DNA of 64,000 nucleotides from Paenarthrobacter nitroguajacolicus (GTDB lineage: Bacteria; Actinomycetota; Actinomycetes; Actinomycetales; Micrococcaceae), in NCBI RefSeq assembly GCF_029952445.1, contig NZ_JAQPPK010000017.1, positions 1 to 64,000 of the forward strand. Direction: 5' to 3'. Positions 34,483 to 43,124 of this stretch are shown here, piece by piece. A program made the position numbers and the translations under genes. The notes under the pieces are model-generated. The model made no database searches. It saw nothing but the letters and a program-made list of their open reading frames with translations, and was not told the origin of the DNA. The first letter of the stretch is position 1. The number at the start of each line of letters is the position of its first letter.

Positions 34483-35565
34483 ATGGTTGTAAGTGTTGAA
34501 TCCGTCGCTGAGCGCGCAGGAGTATCAATTTCCACGGTTTCCCGGGCATTGAGGTCCGTCCCTGGCGTTTCGGCAGCAACTCGCAAGCGGGTGCAAGCAG
34601 CGGCCGTGGAATTGGGCTACTTTGTCTCGCCAGCGGCATCGCGCCTTGCGACCGGCAAGACCAAGACCGTTGGCATCGTTGTGCCTGTCCTGGCCAAATG
34701 GTTCTTCGGGAAAGTCATCGGCGAAGCGGCTCAAGCCCTCAGGCAAGCAGGCTTCGACGTCCTCCTTTTCGAACTGTCCACGCCCGGGCAGAGGTCGAGG
34801 TTCTTTGCCTCGAAGCACCTCTCCGGCCGGACCGACGGTATCCTCATGATCGCTCTTCAACCCAGCGCCACCGAGTTGGAAGCACTGGCAGGCCAAGGAC
34901 AGGCGGTGGCTTTGATTGGAGCTTTCGCCCCGGGTTTGGGTTCCGTCTCCGTAGATGACGTCTCTGCTGGCCGGGACGCCGTGAGGTACTTGCTGAATCT
35001 GGGTCACGAACGGATCGCGTTTATTGGCATTCTGGAGAAGGAGTCCACCAATCTTGGTGGCATACCGCCCAAGCGCCGGTTGGCCGGCTACAGGGAAGCC
35101 CTGGCCGAAGCGGGTATGCCAGACAGGCCCACTTTGAAGGTATTCGAAGAAAACAGCGTCGCAGGGGGCGCCTCCGCCATGACCCGCCTCCTTGCTGCCG
35201 GGCGGGCACCCACGGCGGCTTTTGTTGTCTCCGACGAAATGGCTTTCGGGGCGCTCATGGTCCTCCGCCAGGCCGGGCTGGATATTCCAGGCGACTTCTC
35301 GGTCCTCGGATTCGACAACCACGAGCTCGCCGAAGTGGTGGGCCTGACCACCATGGATCACGACGTAGCCCAACAAGGCCGCGAAGGCGCCGCCATTCTC
35401 CTGGAGGCCATGGGCGGATCAGTTCCGGCGATTCGCACTATCCCAACACGCCTGGTCATCCGGGAAACCACTGCGCCACCACATTACCTGCGCCACAGAC
35501 CCCCGGAAACCATGGAAACTGAAATTACGCCGGATACTCCGGCAGGCCGTGAAGGAACTCAATGA
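34483..35565 (+). CDS. LacI-family regulator of the aldo/keto reductase unit
   Basis: A 360-residue repressor: HTH at the extreme N-terminus (VESVAERAGVSISTVSRALR), hinge VSPAASRLATGKTKTVGIVV, and sensor domain with FSVLGFDNHELAEVVGLTT. Unusually it has a 30-residue polar tail after the sensor domain. The ribosome site is weak. Its stop overlaps the aldo/keto reductase start (ATGA), so the two are one operon, probably repressed through the GCAAGCGCTTGC site just upstream. Confidence 0.88.
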   Translation: MVVSVESVAERAGVSISTVSRALRSVPGVSAATRKRVQAAAVELGYFVSPAASRLATGKTKTVGIVVPVLAKWFFGKVIGEAAQALRQAGFDVLLFELSTPGQRSRFFASKHLSGRTDGILMIALQPSATELEALAGQGQAVALIGAFAPGLGSVSVDDVSAGRDAVRYLLNLGHERIAFIGILEKESTNLGGIPPKRRLAGYREALAEAGMPDRPTLKVFEENSVAGGASAMTRLLAAGRAPTAAFVVSDEMAFGALMVLRQAGLDIPGDFSVLGFDNHELAEVVGLTTMDHDVAQQGREGAAILLEAMGGSVPAIRTIPTRLVIRETTAPPHYLRHRPPETMETEITPDTPAGREGTQ

Positions 35566-36557
35566 AATATCGCAAACTCGGTAGCAGTGGAATGTACGTC
35601 AGCGCGATTGCGCTGGGTAACTGGGCTACCCACGGAGAGACTGTTGACCAGGATGTTGCTACCGCTTGTGTCCACAAAGCGTTGGACCTGGGCATCACCA
35701 CCTTCGATACGGCCGATGCCTACGCTGACACAAAGGCCGAAACGATGCTCGGTGAAGCCTTGAAAGGCATCCGCCGGGAAGGCGTGGAAGTCATGACCAA
35801 GGCATTCTTTCCCACAGGTCCGGGCAAGAATGACCGTGGCCTGTCCCGTAAACACATGATGGAGGCCATCAACGGCTCCTTGCGGCGCCTGCAAATGGAC
35901 TACGTCGATGTCTACCAAGCCCACCGTTATGACTACGAAACGCCCCTGGAAGAAACCATGGGGGCCTTCGCCGACATCGTCCATTCGGGCAAAGCCCACT
36001 ATGTCGGCGTCTCGGAGTGGACAGTCGAAGAGATCCGGGCGGGCGCCGCGCTGGCTGCAGAGCTGGGTATTCAACTTGTCTCCAACCAGCCGCAATACAA
36101 CATGCTGTGGCGGGTCATCGAACCCGGGGTCGTTCCTGCCTGTGAAGATTTGGGAATCACCCAAGTGTGTTGGTCGCCGCTCGCGCAAGGCGTGCTGACT
36201 GGAAAGTATGGAACAGCAGCCGGTCCTGTCGGTGGCCGGTTCACCGATGAGGACGGGAACCTTAAGACCGAGCACAAGTTCATGCGGGCCTCGGTCCTGG
36301 AGCGCGTCGAGAAGCTTAAAGTCGTCGCAGGAGACCTTGGCCTGCCGTTGGCTACGATGGCCGTGGCTTGGGTGCTTGCCAACCCCAACGTCTCAGCAGC
36401 GATAGTGGGTGCCAGCAGGCCTGAGCAGCTGGAAGACACAGTCCGGGCTTCGGAGGTAATACTCGATCAGGCGACCCGGCAACGGATCGACGACATCCTC
36501 GGTGACGTGGTGGAACGGGATCCCGCCAAAGTGGAGTCCTTCCCGCAGCGCGTTTGA
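35562..36557 (+). CDS. Aldo/keto reductase (Kv-beta/YghZ-like)
   Basis: NADPH-dependent carbonyl reductase with a TIM barrel, 331 residues. The tetrad is visible: D in TTFDTADAYADTKAE, the tyrosine four residues on, K in EVMTKAFFP and H in VYQAHRYDYE. The C-terminal cofactor segment IVGASRPEQLEDTVRA is typical of the potassium-channel beta-subunit-like group. Translationally coupled to the LacI gene. The substrate is unknown; a sugar or sugar-derived aldehyde is plausible given the regulator. Confidence 0.88.
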   Translation: MKYRKLGSSGMYVSAIALGNWATHGETVDQDVATACVHKALDLGITTFDTADAYADTKAETMLGEALKGIRREGVEVMTKAFFPTGPGKNDRGLSRKHMMEAINGSLRRLQMDYVDVYQAHRYDYETPLEETMGAFADIVHSGKAHYVGVSEWTVEEIRAGAALAAELGIQLVSNQPQYNMLWRVIEPGVVPACEDLGITQVCWSPLAQGVLTGKYGTAAGPVGGRFTDEDGNLKTEHKFMRASVLERVEKLKVVAGDLGLPLATMAVAWVLANPNVSAAIVGASRPEQLEDTVRASEVILDQATRQRIDDILGDVVERDPAKVESFPQRV

Positions 36558-36639
36558 GGAAACCACTCACCAATGGGCGCCGAAAGGTCCGTGGAAGAGG
36601 CCGGCGGCTGCGGCGGCAAGGCCCGCCGTCGTAATTGCC

Positions 36640-37407
36640 TCAGAACAGCGGCCAGGGCACGGCCGGCATCCCGCCGCGTGGCGCTGGAAACAGCCCGGCA
36701 GCGCGCAACAGGGCACACCGCTGGTCGAGCGATTCGATTTCGTCGGTGGTGAGCAACTCCGCCAGCTGCTGGCCGAGCCCACCTTTCAGCCCGTCAATGA
36801 CACGGTCAATACCGTCGAGTTCCTCGGCTACGAGGGGCTCACCGAGCCACCCCCAAAGCACTGTTCGCAGTTTATGTTCCCGGTGAAAGGTAAGTCCGTG
36901 GTCAACGCCGTGCCGGTGGCCGTCCGCCATAGCAAGAATGTGGTTTCCCTTGCGATCAGCGTTATTGACCATCACGTCGAACACGGCCATGCGCCGCAGG
37001 GCAGGCGAGTCTTCGTGAACGAGGGCAACCTGCAGGCCGTCCTCATCCTGTCCCTCAAGAACGTGTTTCCAGCCGGTCCCGGGAACATTGTCCACCTCGA
37101 GCAGGTCAACGGCATTTTGGGTGGGCTCTGGTTCCTGCCAGATCTGCACCATGCCTTCGCCCAGCGGACCATCCCGCAGCCAGGTACGCGGCACGATGTC
37201 CCAACCCAGTGCTTGCGAGACCAGATAGGCCGCCACCTCCCGATGCGCCAAGGTGCCGTCCGGAAAATCCCACAAGGGAGCCTCGCCTGCTATCGGCTTG
37301 TAGACGACGGGCACGCCTGCGATGCTGCCAAGAAACGTGGCGTTTGAGGCTGTTCTGATGCGCCCGGTAAGGCTCAGCTCGGCGGTTGCCAGGTCCTGCG
37401 CCGGCAT
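36640..37407 (-). CDS. SCO1664 family protein (PI3/PI4-kinase-like fold)
   Basis: A 255-residue protein of a conserved actinobacterial family. Kinase-like features: VVYKPIAGE with a lysine near residue 38, and NNADRKGNHILAM followed by GVDHGLTFH, which resemble the catalytic and metal-binding loops of phosphatidylinositol-kinase-like folds. The ATG at 37407 (MPAQDLATAEL) shares one base with the stop of the DUF3090 gene. Always near DUF3090 and an MSMEG_4193-type phosphatase in known genomes; the biochemical role is not established. Confidence 0.85.
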   Translation of the reverse strand: MPAQDLATAELSLTGRIRTASNATFLGSIAGVPVVYKPIAGEAPLWDFPDGTLAHREVAAYLVSQALGWDIVPRTWLRDGPLGEGMVQIWQEPEPTQNAVDLLEVDNVPGTGWKHVLEGQDEDGLQVALVHEDSPALRRMAVFDVMVNNADRKGNHILAMADGHRHGVDHGLTFHREHKLRTVLWGWLGEPLVAEELDGIDRVIDGLKGGLGQQLAELLTTDEIESLDQRCALLRAAGLFPAPRGGMPAVPWPLF

Positions 37408-37949
37408 CAGACCTCGGGCAGGGCGCAGTCGTGCCCGTCCGCGTCCATGGGGAGGCCGCAGCGCGGGCAAATCGGACGGCCTGCCCCCACGATTTCACGG
37501 GTGCGCTTGGCGAAGGCGCGCGCGGTTCCAACGGGCATGCGCACCAGCATCATTTCGCTGTCGTCGTAGCCGGGGGCATCCGTGGCTTCGTCATCATCGT
37601 CGGCGAGCGGGTAAGCCTCCACCACGATCTGGGCCGTGGTCGGATCCCAATCCAACGTCATGGCTCCGGTGCGGAACTGCTCCTGAGGTGGCTCCAGCGG
37701 GTCATTGTCGACGAGTTCGACGGGGGTACCGGTCGGAACGCTGAAGGGGTTGCCGTCAATGGTGATGAGCTGGTCGAGAATTTCGTCGATCTTTTCTGCC
37801 AGCAGGGCCGACTGCTGCTTTTCCATGGCAATGCTCACGATTTGAGCCCCCGCACGGACCTGCAGGTAGAACGTGCGCTCTCCTGGATGGCCAATGGTGC
37901 CGATGACAACCCGATCAGGCCAGGCAAACTCGTGAACGCGTGTAGGCAT
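37407..37949 (-). CDS. DUF3090 family protein with C-terminal zinc ribbon
   Basis: A 180-residue protein recognised by FAWPDRVVIGTIGHPGERTF at the start and the C-terminal pair CPRCG and DGHDC, a likely zinc-binding ribbon. The middle is acidic (LADDDDEATD). Conserved in Actinobacteria and found together with the flanking genes. Function unknown; no catalytic residues are evident. Confidence 0.88.
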   Translation of the reverse strand: MPTRVHEFAWPDRVVIGTIGHPGERTFYLQVRAGAQIVSIAMEKQQSALLAEKIDEILDQLITIDGNPFSVPTGTPVELVDNDPLEPPQEQFRTGAMTLDWDPTTAQIVVEAYPLADDDDEATDAPGYDDSEMMLVRMPVGTARAFAKRTREIVGAGRPICPRCGLPMDADGHDCALPEV

Positions 37950-37973
37950 GTCAGTATTCTAGGCACACGGGGT

Positions 37974-38666
37974 TCAAGGCGTCTTCTGCCCTGCGCCTCC
38001 GCCGACGGGCGCGTCGGACGAACGTATGCCTTTGGACAACCACGACAGATCACCGGCTTCGGTGTTGGTGGCGTACACACTCGGCCGGCTGGTGCTGTAG
38101 TGGACGATTGATACGGAAGCCGGACTGACGTTAATGCGCTGGAAGAGGTCCAGGTGCATGCCGAGCGCGTCGGCGAGGATTGACTTGATGATGTCCCCGT
38201 GACTCACGGCCACCCAGACGGCCCCGGGCCCATGTTCGGCTTCGAAGGCCGCATCGTAGCGCCGAATCGCCGCCACTGCGCGGGCCTGCATCGCAGCCAT
38301 GGCTTCACCACCGGGAAAAACGACGGCGGACGGTTGCGTCTGCACCAGCGGCCACAAATCCTCGGTGGCCAGATCGCTGAGCTTGCGTCCCTGCCACTGG
38401 CCGTAATCACACTCTGTGAGATCGGGCTCCACCGGCGCGTAGGGGGCGCCGGCCTGGCGGTCGAGGATCAAGCCGGCGGTTTCCCGGCAGCGCTCAAGCG
38501 GGCTCGAAACCACCCCGACGACGGGCACGGCTGCAAGCCGATCCCCGGTCAGGGCCGCTTGGTCACGCCCCGTCTGGTCCAGGATCACCCCTTCAGCCCG
38601 GCCAGCCAGGAGTCCGGATGCATTGGCTGTGGTGCGGCCGTGCCGCACAAGAATTACTGTGGCCAT
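37974..38666 (-). CDS. Histidine phosphatase, MSMEG_4193-type
   Basis: Histidine-phosphatase (phosphoglycerate-mutase-like) protein, 230 residues. The phosphohistidine motif LVRHGRTTANA has H9; the second histidine is in VAVSHGDIIKSIL, and ECDYGQW plus SSPLERCRETA complete the active site. The best match is the MSMEG_4193-type group that accompanies DUF3090 and SCO1664 proteins. First gene of the trio, 24 bp before DUF3090. The substrate is unknown. Confidence 0.88.
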   Translation of the reverse strand: MATVILVRHGRTTANASGLLAGRAEGVILDQTGRDQAALTGDRLAAVPVVGVVSSPLERCRETAGLILDRQAGAPYAPVEPDLTECDYGQWQGRKLSDLATEDLWPLVQTQPSAVVFPGGEAMAAMQARAVAAIRRYDAAFEAEHGPGAVWVAVSHGDIIKSILADALGMHLDLFQRINVSPASVSIVHYSTSRPSVYATNTEAGDLSWLSKGIRSSDAPVGGGAGQKTP

Positions 38667-38699
38667 CCACCCAGCGTAGTCACCCGCTCGATGGCGGCG

Positions 38700-40079
38700 T
38701 TACTGGCGAAGTGCCATCAAGGCGCGTTCCGACGTCGTGCTTTCACCCACGCGCCGCCGTTGCCCGAGGAACAAAACAATTGCGGCCACCCACAGCACCC
38801 CAACGATAAGCATGGACGCGCCACCGAGATTGTCGGCTGCGGATGCAACGACATTCGGAAAACCGAGTCGTGCGGCGAGCCACCCGGCAGCTGCGACTGC
38901 CGCGAGAAGGGCAGCTCCTTCACGGAGCCGACGGTAAATCCCGGCCCGGGCCAACAGGACCAACGGCGGCAACACCACGGCGACGACGAAGAGTTGCATG
39001 GCCTCTATGCCGAGATTGAAGCCAAGAAGTGAGAGGCCCAGCTGGGTGCCGGTGAGGTTGAGTTCGCGGAGGGTTTCGGAGAAGGCGAGTCCGTGGATGA
39101 GCCCGAAGAATCCGGCCACAAGGACCTCTTTGCCTGCGAAGAGTGGCCGGATGGCGTGGACGGCGGCGATCAGGATACTCACCGCGATCAGCGCTTCAAT
39201 GGGTGCTGCCGTGACGGGAAAGCCCAGGGTGGCCAAGGCCAGGGTCAAAGAGTGGCCTACGGTGAAGGCCAAGGTGATGCCTGTGATGCGGCGGACGGCG
39301 CGTTTCACGGGCGCGGGACCCGACCACCGCCGTCGAACGGCCAGCAGCGGCGCAGGTACCAGCAGGGTGAGCAGGAACAATTGGTGGTCGGTGCCGTCCT
39401 GGATGTGGTGGATGCCCAGGGCCACCATGCTGAGGAATCCGCTGGTATTGGAGCCTTGGCCGAGGTCCACGTGCAGGGACGAAACAACCCCCGACGCGGT
39501 GTCGAGCCGGATGGTGCCGAGCTGGTAGGCGCCGGTGACCACGCCGCCGGACCAATCGGAACCGACGCTGACCAGCACCACGTGGGTCACTACCTGGTTC
39601 ACGATGATGTCGTATCCGAGGTTGAATGAGCGTGCGTTGCTTCCGGCGGGCGGGGTGAGGGTGAACGTCGTTTGGAGTTCTTTGTAGATCCCTGTGGTTG
39701 CGGCGCTTCCCGCCTCAGTCACGGAGAGTTCACCTACCGTGACGGCCCACGCCTGCCCGGTGTCCGAGGTGGGGGCGAAGTGCGCCAGCAGGTACGAAGT
39801 AATCTCCACGGCGTGCGCCTTAACCGTCTCGGACGTTTGGTCCCCAAGGTCGATCCCTGTCGCTGATTCGAGGTCATCCAATGGCAGATTCACCCTGGCC
39901 TCTATGACGTCTTCGCGCACATCCAGTTGCACGATGGACGTTGGCAGGACATGCGCCGACGCCGGTGCGGCGCCAGTCGCGAAGGACCCCGCCAGGACCA
40001 GCAGCACGGTCAGCAAGCAGCGTACGACGGCGGCACGCGGCTTCCGTGCGGCCCTCGCCTTGGGGACGGTGGCCTGCAT
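38700..40079 (-). CDS. HupE/UreJ-family membrane protein
   Basis: A 459-residue protein: signal peptide (LLTVLLVLAGSFATGAAPASA), an extracytoplasmic beta-rich region of about 200 residues starting HVLPTSIVQLDVREDV, then a membrane domain with the HupE/UreJ markers GIHHIQDGTDHQLFLLTLL, FTVGHSLTLALA and FFGLIHGLAF. The histidines and aspartate in these helices are the likely metal-handling residues. The ATG at 40079 shares a base with the DUF3500 stop. Family members are thought to move nickel or other metals, but the long exported N-terminal domain sets this subgroup apart. Confidence 0.82.
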   Translation of the reverse strand: MQATVPKARAARKPRAAVVRCLLTVLLVLAGSFATGAAPASAHVLPTSIVQLDVREDVIEARVNLPLDDLESATGIDLGDQTSETVKAHAVEITSYLLAHFAPTSDTGQAWAVTVGELSVTEAGSAATTGIYKELQTTFTLTPPAGSNARSFNLGYDIIVNQVVTHVVLVSVGSDWSGGVVTGAYQLGTIRLDTASGVVSSLHVDLGQGSNTSGFLSMVALGIHHIQDGTDHQLFLLTLLVPAPLLAVRRRWSGPAPVKRAVRRITGITLAFTVGHSLTLALATLGFPVTAAPIEALIAVSILIAAVHAIRPLFAGKEVLVAGFFGLIHGLAFSETLRELNLTGTQLGLSLLGFNLGIEAMQLFVVAVVLPPLVLLARAGIYRRLREGAALLAAVAAAGWLAARLGFPNVVASAADNLGGASMLIVGVLWVAAIVLFLGQRRRVGESTTSERALMALRQ

Positions 40080-41260
40080 CAGTCTTTGGTTCCGCCGTAG
40101 TCGGTGTTGCGGTCGCGCCAGAGGGAGTGCGGGTGGTTGCCGGAGAGAACGATTCCGCGTTGCATGGAGAACTCGATCCACACGGAGGGACCGTCAATGC
40201 GGATGTAATCGTTCTGCTGGGTCAGTGCCGTGGTGCCGGAGTATGCCACGTAGGTCCCGTCGAGTTCGTTTTCGTAGCGCCTGAGGATGGTCGCTGCGTC
40301 GTCATCGGCGATGTCGTTGGCGTATCCTGCGATCGCTGCGAGGACCAGCTTCTTTTGCTCCGAAGAGAGCTTCGATACCTGGAGGCCTTCCTTCGTGGTG
40401 GGAAATGCCCAGTCCTGGCCGGGGCCCAGAAGCAGGTCGCTGTAGGTCTTACTGAGCTTGGCCGTGGCTTGTTGGTCCGTGGTGAGCCCGGCGAGGAGTG
40501 CTGCGAAGGCTGCTTCCTTGGCCGCCATAGGCTGGTTGGTGGTGCCGTTGTAGTCGAAGGCGCTGTTCGGTTCGATGCCGCGGAAAGACGGAGTTGCTCC
40601 CGCCAGAACGCCGTTCTTGTAGGTGTTGGCGACCGCGAGGTGGTGCCCGCCGAACTGGAACTCCCACGTCCCGGTATCGGCGGGGGAGCCGAGGAACGCG
40701 ATGTAATAGCCGCTGCGGCCGTAGTCGTTGCCGCCGCCGTTGGCGCCGAGATATTCGTCGGCGTTGAGGTGTTGTTGGACCTCGTCGTACCCCAGGCCTT
40801 TGGCGCTGCCGGTGGCGGCTGCGAGGAGTGTGTTGAAGGCGGACAGTTGGGATTCGTTCAGGTCTGCGAGGTTGAGTCCGATGCGCGGACCGGACCCGCC
40901 GCCTCCTCCGGGTCCGCCGCCCATGCCTCCGGACAGGAGGGCCTGCGGCAGGTTGGACCACAGCTTGGCGTTGGCCAGTGAGTAGTCCTGCAGCAACTGC
41001 GATTGCAGGTCAGTGCCGAGGGTGGCTTGGAATGACTGGGCCAACTGGGCGACGGTACCGGCCGCCGTCGTACTTCCCGTTGCTGAGGCCGTGGCCGAAG
41101 CAGAAGCGGCGGCGGAACTGGGTGCCGGCGTCGTGCTGGCCGTTGCGGTCGGCGTTGAGGTGGACGGCGACGAACAAGCTGCCAAGGCGAAGAGGCCAAA
41201 AACGGGAAGGCTGCCAAGCAGGGTCCGGCGGGACAATGAGGGTGAGTCAGGAGTGGTCAT
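40079..41260 (-). CDS. DUF3500 Tat-type lipoprotein
   Basis: A 393-residue exported protein. The N-terminus has a twin-arginine motif (SRRTLLGSL) and a lipobox-like LAAC, followed by a Ser/Thr/Ala linker, so it is probably a folded lipoprotein on the outer face. A glycine-rich patch (residues 112-122) precedes the DUF3500 domain, which has FQFGGHHLAV, EFSMQRG and the C-terminal GNHPHSLWRD. Histidine-rich motifs suggest metal binding. It is translationally coupled to the HupE/UreJ-like gene. Function unknown. The 180 bp upstream (41261-41441) hold nothing recognisable. Confidence 0.82.
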   Translation of the reverse strand: MTTPDSPSLSRRTLLGSLPVFGLFALAACSSPSTSTPTATASTTPAPSSAAASASATASATGSTTAAGTVAQLAQSFQATLGTDLQSQLLQDYSLANAKLWSNLPQALLSGGMGGGPGGGGGSGPRIGLNLADLNESQLSAFNTLLAAATGSAKGLGYDEVQQHLNADEYLGANGGGNDYGRSGYYIAFLGSPADTGTWEFQFGGHHLAVANTYKNGVLAGATPSFRGIEPNSAFDYNGTTNQPMAAKEAAFAALLAGLTTDQQATAKLSKTYSDLLLGPGQDWAFPTTKEGLQVSKLSSEQKKLVLAAIAGYANDIADDDAATILRRYENELDGTYVAYSGTTALTQQNDYIRIDGPSVWIEFSMQRGIVLSGNHPHSLWRDRNTDYGGTKD

Positions 41261-41441
41261 GTCCACCAAAGTACGGATGCTGACTGTTCCCGGACTTTCG
41301 CGAAACTGTGGATAGCCTGTGAGCGGGCCGAACGGAAGCTGCCCGTCGAACGTTGAAACGCGTCGGCCCCTCCAGTCACTACTGCCGCCAGCAGCGGCTG
41401 CCTGGCACATCACGGGTAAATGCCCCAGGGGTAGAGCACCT

Positions 41442-41786
41442 TCAGGCCGTGAGGCCGTAGCCTTCGCGGATCCAGTCCAGCAGTTCGGCATCGACCCCCG
41501 AAGGCTCCTTCACGATCACTTCGTTGTGCCACCTGTTGGCCGATACCTGCTCGGCCTTGTGGACGCGATCGGATGTGAGTTCCCTGTCCAGGACTATGTT
41601 GAGAAGGATCCCGCCGCGTCGGGGATGGATTCCCAGGAAGGCCCGTCCGTGCAAGACATGGAATGATGAAGCGTTCTCCTGCAACTCGCAGCCTTCCAAG
41701 CCCCCGAAGACATGATCCATGAGTGAGCCGTAAACGGTTGCTGCATTTGGATCACCCTGGATACGTTCTCTTGCCGTGCGCGCCAT
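41442..41786 (-). CDS. DUF5655 domain protein
   Basis: A 114-residue protein; SSFHVLHGRAFLGIHPRRGG, then RVHKAEQVSANRWHNEV and a C-terminal LLDWIREGYGLT match DUF5655 proteins, which are small and uncharacterised. The ATG at 41786 (MARTARERI) is chosen. The frame is open further upstream but without convincing similarity. Confidence 0.75.
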   Translation of the reverse strand: MARTARERIQGDPNAATVYGSLMDHVFGGLEGCELQENASSFHVLHGRAFLGIHPRRGGILLNIVLDRELTSDRVHKAEQVSANRWHNEVIVKEPSGVDAELLDWIREGYGLTA

Positions 41787-42014
41787 TCCGCCAGCATAAG
41801 TGCGGGGATCTCCTGACACCACTGCCGCCGTGCCCGACTGCCGGGCAGGGCGTGGCGGAACGTCCCATTTGTAGTCGATCCATGCCGTGAAGCCGAACTT
41901 CGATGACTTCGCCAAGGAGGGCCGTCCAGTCGTACTGGAGGTGCATTCGCGTGCCGGTTTCCACAATGGGCTGCCGCCGTGAACCCGTGAATTGCCTCAG
42001 GCCGGGAAACATCC
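41787..42014. other. Gap with a possible gene remnant
   Basis: On the minus strand an ATG at 41946 opens MHLQYDWTALLGEVIEVRLH, which reads like the start of a small protein, but the frame soon becomes compositionally odd and ends at 41752 inside the DUF5655 gene. It may be a broken small gene. Confidence 0.3.
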
Positions 42015-42030
42015 TCAGGCCGGGAAACAT
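41995..42030. repeat. 18-bp perfect tandem duplication
   Basis: CCTCAGGCCGGGAAACAT occurs twice head to tail (41995-42012 and 42013-42030). The right copy contains the stop codon of the sugar isomerase gene, so the left copy lies just beyond its end. This is a likely replication-slippage event with no effect on the protein. Confidence 0.9.
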
Positions 42031-42875
42031 GAAAGTGCCGTCGAGCGCGCCTTTTCGAGTGCCTCCCGCAGCGGCAGGGCACGGTGCTCGTTGGAGAGCA
42101 TTTCCACGCCCCATGGGCCCTGGAAGCCAAGGCCTTGGAGCGTGCGGATGAACCCCGTAACGTCTTGGTCGCCTTCGCCGCAATACCGCCGGTTGTCACG
42201 AGTGTCTTCGAAGAGTGTGCCCCTGACTGTGGCATCTGCATCATTGAGTTCCACGCCGAAGATTTGCTCTGCTGTGAGCTTTCGAGCCACGTCATCAAGC
42301 GAGGTTCCATTGCGGAAGATGTGCCAGTAGTCGATGATGAGGCCGCAATCGGGCATGTCAACGAGGCGCATGAGGTCAGCTGCGGCCGGAATGGACCGAA
42401 TGAGGGTGAAGGCCACTGGCTCAAGTGCGATTTTGGTGCCTCGGCTCACGGCCTCCTTGGTGAGTTCCCGCAGGGGGCCTGCGAAGGCGTCATAGTCCTC
42501 GGCTTCTTCGCCAAATGACGTGCCAATTTTTACGAAGCCGGCACCCAGCTCTTCGGCCGCGTCCAGCAGGACCTCCCATCGGGGACGCCATTGGTGGGCC
42601 CGGGATTCATCCCACCAGTTGTTGAGCAGCTCCACTTCGACGTGGCGGAAGCCGGCGTCATCGATGAGCTTGCGTAGTCCGCCGAACCCGATCGTGTCCC
42701 GGGCCGCAAGAAGGTCGTCGTACACCAACCCCAATCCACTCCAGCCTGTGGCGGCAATGGCATCCAGGCGCTCGACGATCGGGACCGGACTCGTTTCGGG
42801 TTCCCGTAACGGCGCGGCGTCGCCTGCGCTGGTCCAGCAGGTGGCAGTGAATTCAGGAGTGCTCGGGTACGTCAT
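42015..42875 (-). CDS. Sugar isomerase/epimerase-type TIM barrel (IolE/IolI/IolH-like)
   Basis: A 286-residue protein of the xylose-isomerase-like TIM-barrel family. Metal-site segments: HVEVELLNNWWDE, KIALEPVAFTLIRS, DCGLIIDYWHIFRNG and GPWGVEMLSNEHRAL. Divergent from the inositol ABC transporter with shared LacI-type operators, so it belongs to the inositol regulon. In other bacteria relatives interconvert inososes (IolI) or act in side branches (IolH). The precise reaction cannot be read from the sequence. Confidence 0.8.
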   Translation of the reverse strand: MTYPSTPEFTATCWTSAGDAAPLREPETSPVPIVERLDAIAATGWSGLGLVYDDLLAARDTIGFGGLRKLIDDAGFRHVEVELLNNWWDESRAHQWRPRWEVLLDAAEELGAGFVKIGTSFGEEAEDYDAFAGPLRELTKEAVSRGTKIALEPVAFTLIRSIPAAADLMRLVDMPDCGLIIDYWHIFRNGTSLDDVARKLTAEQIFGVELNDADATVRGTLFEDTRDNRRYCGEGDQDVTGFIRTLQGLGFQGPWGVEMLSNEHRALPLREALEKARSTALSCFPA

Positions 42876-42951
42876 CGTTCTCCTCGAGGCAGGTGCGGCA
42901 GGTGCGGCAGTGGGGTGCCAGAGGCCATGCCGGCCCGCTGGATATATCCAT

Positions 42952-43005
42952 TGGAACGCTCCATTGACAATTGGTCAAGCTGTGATTTAGCGTTGGAGCG
43001 TTCCA
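42952..43005. promoter_or_regulatory. Divergent control region: two LacI-type operators around a promoter
   Basis: TGGAACGCTCCA (42952-42963) and its exact reverse complement TGGAGCGTTCCA (42994-43005), centres 42 bp apart (four helical turns). TTGACA (42964-42969) abuts the first site; a weak -10 such as TTAGCG or GATTTA follows 16-18 bp later and abuts the second. The pair sits between the isomerase and the ABC binding-protein gene. The LacI protein at 51648 is the probable ligand. Confidence 0.7.
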
Positions 43006-43124
43006 CAAAGCGAGGTGGATCACATCCGTTCACATCGAGGTTGTTCCCTTCTCCCCACGATGCCTTCGCAAGGCAAGCAGCACGGGCGACGGGTCTAAAT
43101 AACGCGAATCAAAGGAGATTTCAC

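Noticed and set aside
42015..42875. Divergent isomerase as the missing IolB
   Set aside because: IolB is a cupin; this protein is clearly a TIM barrel with the metal-site segments of the xylose-isomerase-like family.
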